Part shown: positions 1-8,766 of the stretch, one piece after another
Numbering within the stretch: position 1 is the stretch's first letter
How the letters are laid out: every line of letters starts with the position of its first letter
NCBI RefSeq assembly: GCF_008806345.1
Contig: NZ_VZZJ01000004.1
Span: forward strand, 1 to 64,000
Origin: Methylobacterium planeticum
GTDB taxonomy: Bacteria > Pseudomonadota > Alphaproteobacteria > Rhizobiales > Beijerinckiaceae
Reading direction: 5' to 3'
Length of the DNA stretch: 64,000 bases
The notes under the pieces: generated by a model
What the model was told of the DNA's origin: nothing
What the model saw: only the letters and a program-made list of their open reading frames with translations
Databases searched by the model: none
Translations under genes and position numbers: made by a program

Positions 1-579
1 ACCAGACCGCTCATCGCCGCAACGCCCAAAAACGCAACACGGCACGGGGCCAACGCCGCAGAGATCTCCAGACTGCCCCGATGTCCCGACATGCCGCGCT
101 CCCTCGCTGCCGTCAGTTCTATTCACGCATTAGTCCAAAAATCCATCAGACTTCCGGATTAGTCTGGGAAACTCAGCACTCGATTGTGTAACCGAGCTTG
201 ACCGGTTCGACCTGCCGGCGTGGATCCGGCCGGCCGCGGGGCCCCGATCCCGCCGGAATCCGGCCCCGGCGCGGCCCCCTCGGCACGGGTCCGTCGCGGC
301 AAGCGGCCTCGCTGACGCTCGCCGCGACGGACGGGTCGACCCAGGCGTTGCGCCGCCGGGGACGGATCCGGCCGAGACCAGGCTCCGCAGCACCGGGACG
401 GCGCATATTCTGCCGCGATTGCGCATACTGGGGTGCCCGGATGCGGCGCGCCGGAAATTCGGCCGGTCCTGAGCCCGCGACTTCCTGAGAGCTCGGCGGG
501 TTAACTGTCTGGGCCGGGTGGATTAACCAAACGTTAAGCATCTTTCGCTATGCCAAATCCGCGCCGGGGGGGGTGAGCG
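1..579. other. Window edge, no recognisable gene
   Basis: No reading frame here resembles a known protein, and the GC-rich frames on both strands look like noise. A possible leftward start codon lies at 12-14 and would run off the window after four codons, which is too short to judge. The AT-richer stretch around 500-550, just before the small gene at 580, probably holds that gene's promoter, but I cannot place -35 and -10 boxes with confidence. Confidence 0.4.
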
Positions 580-840
580 ATGCCACTGTATTTCATCGAT
601 CTATCGTGCCGCGGTCATCTCTACTGCGACGATGCGGGGCGGAGATTCGCCAGTCTCGCGCAGGCGCGCCGCGAGGCTCTGTCGAGTCTCGGCGAGATCG
701 CGAGCGGGCTGCTCGCCAAGGCGGACCGGCAGGACTTCGCCGTCAGCATCCGGGACGAGAGCAACCGCGAGGTCTACGCGGCGAAGCTGTGCCTTGCCGG
801 CGCATTCACGACGGCGCGCACGGCCCGCGAGGCGGCCTGA
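580..840 (+). CDS. DUF6894-type small protein
   Basis: Small soluble protein of 86 residues. It resembles the DUF6894 family common in Methylobacterium and relatives: a short N-terminal strand (MPLYFIDL), a helix rich in Ala/Arg (residues 25-45, ARREALSSLGEIA), and a C-terminal strand pair around FAVSIRDE and VYAAKLCL. The family has no established biochemical function, and its members are often scattered as many paralogues per genome. A G-rich ribosome-binding stretch lies immediately upstream of the ATG. It stands alone, with no operon partner. The family call is from remembered resemblance; no catalytic residues are visible. Confidence 0.75.
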   Translation: MPLYFIDLSCRGHLYCDDAGRRFASLAQARREALSSLGEIASGLLAKADRQDFAVSIRDESNREVYAAKLCLAGAFTTARTAREAA

Positions 841-1244
841 GCCGGACAAGTCTCCGGTCGGCACGCGGTCACCCGCGGCTCCCGGCACGCTGAATGCGAT
901 TTGCCGCAAAGGGTTGAGGCGCAATGTCCGGGCGCCGGTGCGCACGCTCTCGAGCAAGCGGAGCGAGGGCAGGGGGCAGGGTTCCAGAACAGCCGGACCG
1001 CATCCGGATTCGCCGGGATCGCGCTCCAAGACCGCAGCACCAATCCGTGCGCGGTCGAGCCATGCCGATGGACGGGCACCGACGCGCCAACGCAGGATCG
1101 ACGCTGTAGCGCCCCGTCGCGCCCCCGATCAGGTCTTCGTGAACCGGCATTCTCGCGACTCAGTGTCGAAGATCAGAAATAGAAAAAGTATAATGTAGCG
1201 ACTGTCGTCGTAATTACCATTGAAGTCTTGCGACCACGCTCCAG
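841..1244. other. Intergenic stretch, nothing recognised
   Basis: Several overlapping frames are open, but their Arg/Pro/Gly-rich translations are typical of noncoding GC-rich DNA. An AT-richer patch at about 1175-1220 precedes the next small gene and may be its promoter. No RNA gene or repeat is evident. Confidence 0.4.
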
Positions 1245-1466
1245 ATGGCCAGCATGGATCTGAGCGAGGATCAATGCAGACTTCTACGGCGTATGCGGAA
1301 GGGCGTGACAATCTTTTCCGGTTTCGAAACCCCGGACGAGCAGCTCGCGATGCTCCAGCTCTACACCGCGAAGCTGGTCGTGCAACTCAGCAACCGGTAC
1401 AGGCGCGGTGTCATGGAGTGGCGCCTGACGCCTGAGGGTGAACGGATCGCCCGCGAACTCGGCTAG
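1245..1466 (+). CDS. Small hypothetical protein
   Basis: A 73-residue soluble protein of unknown function. It reads as a plausible real product: amphipathic helices (QCRLLRRMRKGVT and QLAMLQLYTAKLVVQLS) followed by a C-terminal segment ending in RLTPEGERIAREL. That ending resembles the tail of winged-helix proteins, where a final 'LTPEGE' strand-turn-helix is common. A second in-frame ATG lies three codons in. No neighbour suggests a pathway. Confidence 0.5.
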   Translation: MASMDLSEDQCRLLRRMRKGVTIFSGFETPDEQLAMLQLYTAKLVVQLSNRYRRGVMEWRLTPEGERIARELG

Positions 1467-1595
1467 GACGCGAACGACCGACAGGTCGAACCTCGCGGTC
1501 TCCCTCGCGATGATCCGGCATCGGCTCCGTGATCCTCGCAGACCCGCGCGGGGGTCACCCCGGCAATGTCGGCCCACGCGGTTCGCAGCGGATCC

Positions 1596-1811
1596 TCAGG
1601 CCGCGCGCCGGCCGACGATCCTCAGGAGCGCCATCCGTCCCAGCAGCGTGATGCTCCAGCAGCCCGACTCGAAGACCGCGTAGCCGAGGCGACGGGCGTC
1701 CTGCCGGGCGATGCCCTGCCGGACCGTGCAGCCAATGCCGAGAGACCGCACCGCGATGGGACCATCATGACCCGCCAGCGCACCCAGGAACTTCCTCATA
1801 TCGGCGTTCAT
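1596..1811 (-). CDS. Small hypothetical protein
   Basis: A 71-residue protein that I do not recognise. The start is supported by an AAGGGG ribosome-binding site six bases upstream of the ATG. The protein has a basic N-terminal half and a hydrophobic C-terminal segment (WSITLLGRMALLRIVG) that could associate weakly with membranes or form a buried helix. The large gap upstream carries a CRP/FNR-like palindrome near 2124, about 310 bases before this start, which is far for direct control. Confidence 0.4.
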   Translation of the reverse strand: MNADMRKFLGALAGHDGPIAVRSLGIGCTVRQGIARQDARRLGYAVFESGCWSITLLGRMALLRIVGRRAA

Positions 1812-2533
1812 GAACGACCCCTTCGCGTTTTGTCAGTAATCGCACCAATGCATGATTGAGGACCGCCCAGAAGTACAAATGTAACTCGTAGCTCGCTTCT
1901 CACAGCGTCGGACTACGTAGTATCTCGGCGCCGCCGGGCGTGCGCTTCGCACTTCACAATTGCGAAGGAATAATATTGTGCGCTTTTCGATCGTGCCATC
2001 GTCGGATCCGATCCCCGGCACGGTCCCGCCGGTCGCCCTGCTCCCCCTCAAACGACCGGCGGGACCACCCTCGATCGGCAGGGCGCCGACGCCCCCTCGA
2101 TGCGGGCATTCCCGAGGACGATCTGTGATCTGCATCACACTCGGGCGCGGCCGCGGATGCAGGATCTCCGCACCGGATCCGTGACGCGGTCGCGCCCGGC
2201 CGATCCGCTCGCACGAGGCCGACGCCCTTGCGTCTCGACCGAATCGCAGCCCCGCAGACTCCGGCTCGCGGGGCTTCTCATCGGCGTGATGTGGCGAATC
2301 GGTCTCGGGCGATCCGGTGGTTCGCGGTGCCGACGCCGCGTTCAGACCTGTTCGAGGACCGATCCGACGGATGTCGATCGTCTTGCTGGCGAGCTGCGCG
2401 AATGAGGGCCAGTGCGTGAGGCCCGGCACGCCGCCGAATCGCGAGCACCCCTTGGTCGCGGACGACAGGATCTCGGCGCTCGTCGCCTCGGAATGCGGCG
2501 ATCCCGAGGGGCGAGCGCTCGGAACCGACCAGC
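1812..2533. other. Long intergenic region
   Basis: About 720 bases without a convincing gene. The frames crossing it (including one over 400 codons on the minus strand) are Arg/Pro-rich and share no family resemblance; they are shadows. The AT-richer part near 1860-1990 may carry promoters for the leftward small gene. A perfect CRP-type palindrome is noted separately. Confidence 0.4.
2124..2139. promoter_or_regulatory. CRP/FNR-family-like palindrome
   Basis: TGTGA-TCTGCA-TCACA matches the classical CRP consensus TGTGA-N6-TCACA at all ten defined positions. It lies in the long gap between the leftward small gene (start 1811) and the end of the DedA gene, so its target is unclear. Alphaproteobacterial CRP/FNR relatives use related palindromes. 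With no tool I cannot show it is more than chance. Confidence 0.35.
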
Positions 2534-3181
2534 TCACATCGGCGCGACGGGTCCCGGCAGGGCGGCCTCCGCCTCGCTCTGAAGCTGCGCCGCATGTCGG
2601 CGAAGGAGCATCGACAGCCAGGCGAGGCATCCGACCGCGACCACCAGGACGACGAGCCCGGCGGGCCCCGTGACGGCGTGGATGCGCGCGCCCAGGAGGT
2701 AGGCGGCGCAGCCGAACGCCGTCGCCCAGGTCAGACCGCCCGCCGCGTTGAACAGCAGGAATTTCGGCCAGGGCATCCGGTTCGCGCCCGCCAGCAGGGC
2801 CGCGAGCACCCGCAGCACCGCGACGAACCGGCCGAAGAACACGACCATGCCCCCGTAGCGCAGGAACAGGTATTGCCCGAGCTTGATCTTCTGCGGCGTC
2901 AGGCCCAGCCGTGGCCCGTAGCGGATCAGCAGGCGTGGTCCGACGCTGCGCCCGATCCAGAACGCGATGCTGTCGCCGACCACGGCGCCCGCGACCGCGG
3001 CCGCGATGACGCCGGACAGGGAAAGCTCCCCCGTCGCCCCGGCATAGACCGCGGCGGTCACCAGGATCGTCTCGCCCGGGAGCGGCACGCCCATGCTCTC
3101 GAGGCCGACGATGAGGGCGACGATCCACAGGCCGTGCGCGGCGATCAGGGCGGAGAGGTCACCGAGAACGGACTCGAACAT
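2534..3181 (-). CDS. DedA-family inner-membrane protein
   Basis: Integral membrane protein of 215 residues, the usual length for DedA (SNARE-associated, VTT) proteins. These are implicated in lipid flipping and proton-motive-force-linked membrane homeostasis. Visible features are an N-terminal helix followed by the signature E-x-x-G-V-P-L-P-G-E (residues about 28-38), the central F-x-G-R-F motif (FFGRFVAVLR), and the G-A-N-R-M-P-W-x-K-F segment typical of the family. At least four hydrophobic segments can be drawn. The C-terminal tail is short and acidic. It is transcribed alone, divergent from the 3422-4030 region's far side, with no partner to define a substrate. Confidence 0.9.
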   Translation of the reverse strand: MFESVLGDLSALIAAHGLWIVALIVGLESMGVPLPGETILVTAAVYAGATGELSLSGVIAAAVAGAVVGDSIAFWIGRSVGPRLLIRYGPRLGLTPQKIKLGQYLFLRYGGMVVFFGRFVAVLRVLAALLAGANRMPWPKFLLFNAAGGLTWATAFGCAAYLLGARIHAVTGPAGLVVLVVAVGCLAWLSMLLRRHAAQLQSEAEAALPGPVAPM

Positions 3182-3421
3182 GCCGCCGCCACCCCGTGCG
3201 CGTTCGACGCTCGCCGGAAGCCGGTCCGGCGCCGTGGCCTTGTGGTCTCCCCGCCGATCGCCGCGGGCGGGCCCTTCGGGGCGCCGCCGACCATCCGCCC
3301 ACGATCTCGCCGAAGTCGAGGCGCCGTCAATCGTGACCGGCAGACCGATCCCCCCGAGCGCGGCCGAGGCGCGGACCGAGGAGCCGATTCATAACGGAGG
3401 CCAGCCGCCGCGCCGGACCGC

Positions 3422-4030
3422 CTACGGCTTCGCGCTCGTCTCGAAGCTGAAGGTCGGCGCCGCTTCGAGTTCCGCCTTGGTCATGCGGATCTCGCCCTCG
3501 ACCGGCTCCCCGACCTCGATGGTCGCCCGCCCGCGCGACGCGTCCGCCCGTTCGGCCGATCCCGTGTTCTCGCCGGTCTCGCTGGCGTTCTCGGCATTGA
3601 GGGCGGCGTCGCGGGTCTTGGCGCCCGGCATGGTCTCCGGTCCCGCCGTGGCGGCGGCCTCCTTCGAGGGCGCATTCTCCGCCTTGACGATGGACGGGTC
3701 CGTGCCCTTGCCCGCCCGGGCGTCGGTGTTCCAGGCGAACCTGTCGAAGGGGACGGCCACCCGCTTCGTCCCGATGCCGAGGAAGCCGCCGATATCAAGG
3801 ACCACGGCGTGAATGCGTCCGCTCCGGTCGATCAGCACATCCTCGATCTTTCCGACCCTGACGTGGTCCTGCCCGACGACGCCGAGCCCGATCAGCTTCG
3901 AGGTCTTGAAGCTGCCGAGCGGACGGTGGGTCAGGAACCCCGACGCCGCGCCGGGCTCCGCCTGCGCCAGCGCCTGTGTCGTCAGGACGGCGAAGAGGAG
4001 GGGCAGCATGATGCGGGTCTGCTTCGGCAT
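3422..4030 (-). CDS. Exported PRC-barrel domain protein
   Basis: A 202-residue protein with a Sec signal (MPKQTRIMLPLLFAVLTTQ, cleavage likely after ALA) and a PRC-barrel domain at about residues 30-95 (GxxV-x-V-G-x-I-E-D-V-L-I-D-x-x-G, then VVLDIGGFLGIGTKRVAVPF). PRC barrels bind proteins or RNA; exported versions in this group are small periplasmic proteins of unknown role. Residues 95-165 are an Ala/Glu/Thr-rich low-complexity insert. The final 35 residues (EIRMTKAELEAAPTF) return to the sequence usually following the barrel. I chose the ATG at 4030, which has GAGGA upstream and begins the signal peptide, over an earlier start at 4129. Confidence 0.75.
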   Translation of the reverse strand: MPKQTRIMLPLLFAVLTTQALAQAEPGAASGFLTHRPLGSFKTSKLIGLGVVGQDHVRVGKIEDVLIDRSGRIHAVVLDIGGFLGIGTKRVAVPFDRFAWNTDARAGKGTDPSIVKAENAPSKEAAATAGPETMPGAKTRDAALNAENASETGENTGSAERADASRGRATIEVGEPVEGEIRMTKAELEAAPTFSFETSAKP

Positions 4031-4328
4031 AGCCACGGGAATCCTCGTTGCGTCGCCGCTCGATCCGGGTCTGGACGGCGGACCGGGGGTGGGAAACCGC
4101 TCAACTCGGCTCCCGGCACGACACGTCAACCCCCGCGCGTCGAGGCCGGGTGCCTCGAGGGGCCCGGACCGTCCGCGGGCAACGCCGCGCCCGCCACGCC
4201 GATGTGGGTGCAGGCGGACCGGCGGTGATCATCCGTCACGGCCAAACGCACGATGCGGAGGGTCGGGTCGGTCCGGGCTTCGTCCGTTTGCGACCGCCCC
4301 GAAACCGTGTCGGGGATCGATAGGGCGG

Positions 4329-4649
4329 AACCGGTCCGAATGCCTGAGCGGCCGGGCGGAGTTCGTCGCCCTCCTGAGCCGCAAACGGCAGGCGGAGCCC
4401 GACGATCGCCTGCTCAAGGCGCTCCGGGCCTTGACCCGAACGCAGATCGCGGTTCGGCTCAACTTCGAGTGGCACGACGATTCCGGCTACGGGGTCCGCA
4501 CCGAATGGAACGAGAACCGGGCGTTCGCCGCCAAAGGGCTGATGCGGCAGTGCCCCGCCTGCATCGACCAATTGCCGATCACGGTGCGCAGCCGGAAATT
4601 CCCAAGGGATCGTTTCGGGCCGCGCCCTGCCGACCCTCCCGGTTTCTGA
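4329..4649 (+). pseudogene. DUF1348 (NTF2-like) gene remnant
   Basis: An in-frame stretch of 106 codons matches the C-terminal two thirds of DUF1348/SnoaL-like proteins. It opens with a degraded R-N-R-x-E-x-L-x-G-R, continues through L-L-S-R-K and A-V-R-x-x-x-E-W-H-D-D-S-G, and ends with R-x-R-K-F-x-R-D-R-F-G-R-P-x-D-x-P-G. The expected N-terminal 40-50 residues are not found in any frame upstream and there is no start codon with a ribosome-binding site. Several normally invariant residues have changed (for example the tail WPLGRRPDDHPG is broken). I read it as a 5'-truncated, drifting pseudogene. It sits just before the intact hydrolase gene. Confidence 0.65.
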
Positions 4650-4689
4650 CCGCGACAGAGTCCAATCCATTCACAACAGGAGCCGCAAG

Positions 4690-5526
4690 ATGGCATTCGT
4701 CACGACCAGGGACGGCGTCGAGATCTTCTACAAGGATTGGGGCCCGAAGGACGCCCGGCCGATTATGTTCCATCACGGCTGGCCGCTCTGCGCCGATGAT
4801 TGGGACGCGCAGATGCTGTTCTTCCTGCAGAAGGGCTACCGCGTCGTCGCCCATGACCGCCGCGGCCACGGGCGCTCGGCCCAGGTGAGCGACGGCCACG
4901 ACATGGACCACTACGCGGCCGACGCCCTCGCGGTCGCCGAGCATCTCGACCTGCGCGACACCGTCCATATCGGGCATTCCACCGGCGGCGGCGAGGTCGC
5001 GCGCTACGTGGCCAGGTACGGGGAGCCGCAGGGCCGCGTCGCCAAGGCGGTTCTGGTCAGCGCCGTGCCGCCGCTGATGCTGAAGACCGAGGCCAATCCC
5101 GGCGGCACGCCGATGGCGGTGTTCGACGGCTTCCGCACCGCGCTCGCGGCCAATCGGGCGCAGTTCTACCTCGACGTCGCCTCCGGCCCGTTCTACGGCT
5201 TCAACCGTCCGGGCGCGCAGCCCTCGCAGGGCGTGATCCAGAATTGGTGGCGCCAGGGCATGATCGGCAGCGCCAAGGCCCATTACGAGGGCATCAAGGC
5301 CTTCTCCGAGACGGACCAGACCGAGGATTTGCGGGCGATCTCCGTGCCGGTTCTCGTCCTGCATGGGGAGGACGATCAGGTCGTTCCGATCGACGCGGCC
5401 GGCCGCCTCTCGGTCAAGCTCGTGCAGAACGGCAGGCTGAAGACCTATCCGGACTACCCGCACGGCATGCTGACCGTCCACCCGGACGTGATCAACCCGG
5501 ATCTCCTCGCGTTCGTGGAGAGCTGA
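4690..5526 (+). CDS. Alpha/beta hydrolase, non-haem chloroperoxidase type
   Basis: Cytosolic serine hydrolase of 278 residues, the length typical of cofactor-free haloperoxidases/esterases. It shows the oxyanion HHGWPL segment (28-33), HDRRGHGRS (55-63), the nucleophile elbow GHSTGGG with Ser97, an acid in HGEDD (228/229), and the final His258 in YPHGML. These enzymes hydrolyse esters and, in acetate, make peracids in vitro; the natural substrate is unknown. CAGGAG lies upstream of the ATG. It follows a dead DUF1348 gene, so local context gives no pathway. Confidence 0.85.
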   Translation: MAFVTTRDGVEIFYKDWGPKDARPIMFHHGWPLCADDWDAQMLFFLQKGYRVVAHDRRGHGRSAQVSDGHDMDHYAADALAVAEHLDLRDTVHIGHSTGGGEVARYVARYGEPQGRVAKAVLVSAVPPLMLKTEANPGGTPMAVFDGFRTALAANRAQFYLDVASGPFYGFNRPGAQPSQGVIQNWWRQGMIGSAKAHYEGIKAFSETDQTEDLRAISVPVLVLHGEDDQVVPIDAAGRLSVKLVQNGRLKTYPDYPHGMLTVHPDVINPDLLAFVES

Positions 5527-5632
5527 CGACGGAAGGAGGGGGCCCGCCGAGCGACGTCGCCCAGCGGGTCTGCCTCCGGTGGTCATCCTGCGCCGAGCCT
5601 CCGCGACCGCGTCCTGAAACGAGAGCACCCCG

Positions 5633-5875
5633 ATGGCTACGCCCCTGTCCGCACGCTTTGCCTGCGTCCTCCTCATCCTCGTCGGCGTCGGGATGCCCCC
5701 GGCGCCGGCTGCGGCGCAGGGCCCGGCGCAATCCTACGAATACGGGCAGAGGCGATTCCGGAACGCCTGCCGTCCCCCGCTCAAATATGCCGCCGGCGCC
5801 TGCGTGCGCCGCTGCCCGGCCGGCTACCGCAACGTCGCGCCGGGCTATTGCCGCCAGAGAGGCGGGGGATGGTGA
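5633..5875 (+). CDS. Small secreted Cys-containing protein
   Basis: An 80-residue protein with a clear Sec signal peptide (residues 1-28, MATPLSARFACVLLILVGVG, ending APAAAQ). The mature part of about 50 residues contains four cysteines in the pattern C-x(11)-C-x3-C-x(11)-C (NACRPP, GACVRRCPAGY, GYCRQ), basic overall, so two disulfides are likely in the periplasm. I do not know a family. It lies between the hydrolase and the broken pcaHG gene with no clear relation to either. Confidence 0.6.
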   Translation: MATPLSARFACVLLILVGVGMPPAPAAAQGPAQSYEYGQRRFRNACRPPLKYAAGACVRRCPAGYRNVAPGYCRQRGGGW

Positions 5876-6059
5876 TCGGCTCTGCCTGTCGAGGACCACC
5901 GTCCGGTCAGGTTCGGCGCCCGGCCCGACCGGAGAGGCGCCGGCGGCCGGATCGATGCACCGGGCAGGGGGGCGCCGGAGGCGCTCGCAGGCTTGAGGGC
6001 CTGCGGGCCCGACCGGTCGGCGCGGTGTCGCGGTGACGACCCGGACCAGGGAGAATCCG

Positions 6060-6565
6060 ATGAACGATCGCGCCGAAGGCGCGTTCGCCTATCGCCGCGG
6101 GGATGCCGGGCAGCCGCCCTCGCGCGTCGAGCCCTGTTGCTCGACCGTCCTGCGCAGCCCCCGGGAGGTTCTGGTGCGCCTGCCCCATACGCTCACCGAG
6201 ATCACCGGCCCGGCCGGAACCTGGGACGTCCTGACGGGGCCGGCGCTCGCCGACCTGACGCGCCATGAGCGCGGCCCCGGCGAGGCCGTCGGCCAGCGCA
6301 TCGTCGTCTCGGGCCGGGTGCCCCTCCGAGCGGGGAGCGGCCCGGTGGAGGCGCCGGATATCGCGCGCGCCGTCTTCGGCCGCGGCCTGCTGAAGCGGCT
6401 AGCGACCCGGTTCGAGCCGCCGGACGGGGACGGCCTCGCGGACGATCCGATCCTCGCCCCGGTTCCCGGGCACGTCGCCCGACTCTGATCGCCGCCCGCA
6501 CCGCCGCGGCGCCCCCGCCCTATCGGCTCGACGCTGCGGACGAGACCGTCTTCTTCGACATCTGA
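6060..6565 (+). pseudogene. PcaH-PcaG deletion chimera (protocatechuate 3,4-dioxygenase)
   Basis: Two intradiol dioxygenase subunit genes have collapsed into one remnant. The 5' part reads like the N-terminus of the beta subunit PcaH: Y-R-R at 9-11 of the frame, S-T-V-L-R-S-P, L-P-H-T-L-T-E-I-T-G-P, then G-Q-R-I-V-V-S-G-R-V. About residue 90 it passes directly to the C-terminus of the alpha subunit PcaG: FGRGLLKRLATRF and DDPILAPVP. The frame then breaks near 6470. A one-base shift restores the true PcaG ending (T-L-I-A-A-R ... Y-R-L-D-A-x-D-E-T-V-F-F-D-I), which stops at 6563-6565. All iron ligands (the Tyr and His residues of the deleted PcaH core) are gone, so no dioxygenase can be made. 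It precedes a BKACE gene and pcaD. Confidence 0.85.
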
Positions 6566-6577
6566 GAGGACCCGCCC

Positions 6578-7426
6578 ATGCCAGCGTCCAGCCCCGCGCG
6601 CAATTCCGTCGTCATCGCCGTCGCGATCACCGGCTCGGTGCCGCGCAAGCGGGACAACCCGGCCCTGCCCGTCACCGTCGCCGAGCAGATCGAGTCGACC
6701 CACCAGGCCTTCGAGGCCGGCGCGAGCCTTGCCCATATTCACGTGCGCAACGACGACGAGACCCCGTCCTCCGATCCCGACCGCTTCGCCGCCGTGCAGG
6801 AGGGCCTGCGCCGGCATTGCCCGGGCCTGATCGTGCAATTCTCCACCGGCGGGCGCGGGCGCGACCCGGCGAGCCGCGGGCTCTCCCTGAAGCACCGGCC
6901 CGATATGGCCTCGCTCTCGACGGGCTCGGTGAACTTCCCGACGATCGTCTACGAGAACCACGCCACCCTCGTCACCGACCTCGCGGGCCAGATGCGCGAG
7001 CACGGGGTGCGGCCCGAGATCGAGATCTTCGACCTCTCGCACCTGCACGGCGCCAGGCGCCTCGTCGAGGCGGGGCTGATCGATGCGCGCCCGCACGTGC
7101 AGTTCGTGATGGGCGTTGAGAACGCGTTGCCGGCGGACGAGCACCTCCTGGACATCCTGCTCACCGAGAAGACCCGGATCCTGCCCGAGGCGACGTGGAC
7201 GGCGGCCGGCATCGGCCGGCATCAGTCGCCGGTGATGGACTGGGCTCTGGCGCGCGGGGCGGACGCGGTGCGCACCGGCCTCGAGGACAACATCCGCATC
7301 GCCAAGACGCGCCTGGCCGCCAGCAACGCCGAGCTCGTCGGGATCGCGGTCGAGGCCGTCGCCCGCCACGGCCGGCGCGTGGCGACCTGCGCCGAGGCCC
7401 GCGCCGCCCTCGGGCTCGCGGCCTGA
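6578..7426 (+). CDS. BKACE family beta-keto acid cleavage enzyme (DUF849)
   Basis: A 282-residue TIM-barrel enzyme. BKACE proteins condense a beta-keto acid with acetyl-CoA and release acetoacetate plus a new acyl-CoA. Visible metal-site residues are the H-x-H pair His53/His55 (AHIHVRN) and Glu236 in RTGLEDN; S-T-G-G (89-92) matches the family's substrate loop. It starts 12 bases after the pcaHG remnant and is followed by pcaD. That placement suggests a role on beta-ketoadipate (giving succinyl-CoA and acetoacetate) in place of PcaIJ, as reported for some members. The substrate is inference. Its paralogue at 30511 is a different subtype. Confidence 0.88.
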   Translation: MPASSPARNSVVIAVAITGSVPRKRDNPALPVTVAEQIESTHQAFEAGASLAHIHVRNDDETPSSDPDRFAAVQEGLRRHCPGLIVQFSTGGRGRDPASRGLSLKHRPDMASLSTGSVNFPTIVYENHATLVTDLAGQMREHGVRPEIEIFDLSHLHGARRLVEAGLIDARPHVQFVMGVENALPADEHLLDILLTEKTRILPEATWTAAGIGRHQSPVMDWALARGADAVRTGLEDNIRIAKTRLAASNAELVGIAVEAVARHGRRVATCAEARAALGLAA

Positions 7427-7518
7427 GGCTCACGCCGTCATGAGCCTCGCCGCCCTTCGCGCCGCGCCGGATTCTCCTTGAGGCGTCGCCCTCCCTATCC
7501 GTTCCGAAGGCTGCCCGC

Positions 7519-8301
7519 ATGCCCATCGCTACCGTCCACGGCATCGACCTGTTCTACGACCTGACCGGCCCGGAGGTCGGGCCGGTGGTGGCGTTCTCGA
7601 ACTCGCTCGGCACCAGCCTGGCGATGTGGGAGGCGCAGGCCGCGGCGCTCACCGGCCGCTTCCGCTGCCTGCGCTACGACACCCGCGGGCACGGGCGCTC
7701 CGCGACGCTCGATCGACCCGCCACGATCGAGGATCTGGCGGGCGACCTGCGTGGCCTGCTCGATCACCTCGGGATCGCCCGCGCGCACATCGTCGGATTG
7801 TCCCTCGGGGGCATGACCGCGCAGGCCTTCGCGGCGACCTCTCCGGAGCGCGTCGACCGGCTCGTCCTGATGGCGACGGCGCCGCACCTGCCGCCGGCCA
7901 CGCTCTGGACCGAGCGCGCCGCGACGGCGCGCCGGGACGGCATGGGCGCGCTGGTCGATGCCGTGATCGCCCGCTGGTTCACGCCGGCCTTCCACGACGC
8001 ACCGCAGGTCGGCGCGGTGCGGCGCCAGCTCATGGCCACCGATCCGGCCGGCTACGCCGCGGCCTGCGGCGTGATCGCCGGCATGGACCTGCGGCCCCGC
8101 CTCGGCCGGATCGGCGCGCCGACCCTGATCATCTCGGGCGCGGACGATCCCTCGACCCCGCCGGCCCGCGGCGAGGAACTGCGCGCCGGCATCGCGGGCG
8201 CGGAATTCGTGGTGCTGCCGGGGGCGGCCCACCTCCTGAACATCGAGGCGGCCGCCCGCGTGAACCGTCATCTCCTGGGCTTCCTCGACGCCGCCGCCTG
8301 A
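7519..8301 (+). CDS. pcaD: 3-oxoadipate enol-lactonase
   Basis: Alpha/beta hydrolase of 260 residues that opens beta-ketoadipate enol-lactone to beta-ketoadipate in the protocatechuate branch. It has the subfamily start (DLFYDLTGPEVGPVV, then NSLGTSLAMWE), RYDTRGHGRS (52-61), nucleophile Ser95 in GLSLGGM, an acid in SGADDPSTPP, and a late His in PGAAHLLN. The family call also rests on context: it lies 92 bases downstream of the BKACE gene in the broken pca cluster. The gene itself looks intact, so it outlives a pathway whose ring-cleavage step is lost here unless another pcaHG copy exists. Confidence 0.85.
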   Translation: MPIATVHGIDLFYDLTGPEVGPVVAFSNSLGTSLAMWEAQAAALTGRFRCLRYDTRGHGRSATLDRPATIEDLAGDLRGLLDHLGIARAHIVGLSLGGMTAQAFAATSPERVDRLVLMATAPHLPPATLWTERAATARRDGMGALVDAVIARWFTPAFHDAPQVGAVRRQLMATDPAGYAAACGVIAGMDLRPRLGRIGAPTLIISGADDPSTPPARGEELRAGIAGAEFVVLPGAAHLLNIEAAARVNRHLLGFLDAAA

Positions 8302-8358
8302 CGGTCTCCGGACGGTTCGGCCCCGCCCGGTGCGGCGAAGCCGGACCCGGTCGGCCGC

Positions 8359-8598
8359 TCAGCAGCGCTGCCCGATCTCGGCATCGAGGTGGACCTGCGT
8401 CTTGCGCAGGACGGTGCAGGGATCGTGTCCGCTCCGGCTCGCCAGCAGGAGCAGGTCGGTCATGAGGTCGACGATATCGCATTCGGCGACGTCGTTGCCC
8501 GCGGCGGGGTAGCGCCAGCGCCGCTCGCCGCAATGCTCCTGCAGGTAGAGTTCGAGAGCCTTCCGAGCGAGCGCGGCCCGCGCAGCTTCCGTGGCCAT
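8359..8598 (-). CDS. Small hypothetical protein
   Basis: A 79-residue, helix-rich acidic protein with cysteines at EHCGE, AECD, DPC and the penultimate position. I do not recognise it beyond a general likeness to short Methylobacterium proteins. The ribosome-binding site decides the start: AGGAGG at 8605-8610 touches the first ATG (8604) with no spacer but sits six bases from the next in-frame ATG (8598), which I prefer. It converges on pcaD, only 57 bases apart. Confidence 0.5.
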   Translation of the reverse strand: MATEAARAALARKALELYLQEHCGERRWRYPAAGNDVAECDIVDLMTDLLLLASRSGHDPCTVLRKTQVHLDAEIGQRC

Positions 8599-8766
8599 GG
8601 CCATCCTCCTTGGCCGCCCGACCCCTCTCGCCCGAGCCGGTTCGGCCGTGTCGAGGTCAACGGCGCAGATACAGCGAAGTGCCTACGCGTGGTCGGGCGG
8701 TACGCCATGGGACATTCCGTACCGGCGCTGAGGATGAAGGCCGAGGGGCCGCCCGGGGCGGGCCGG

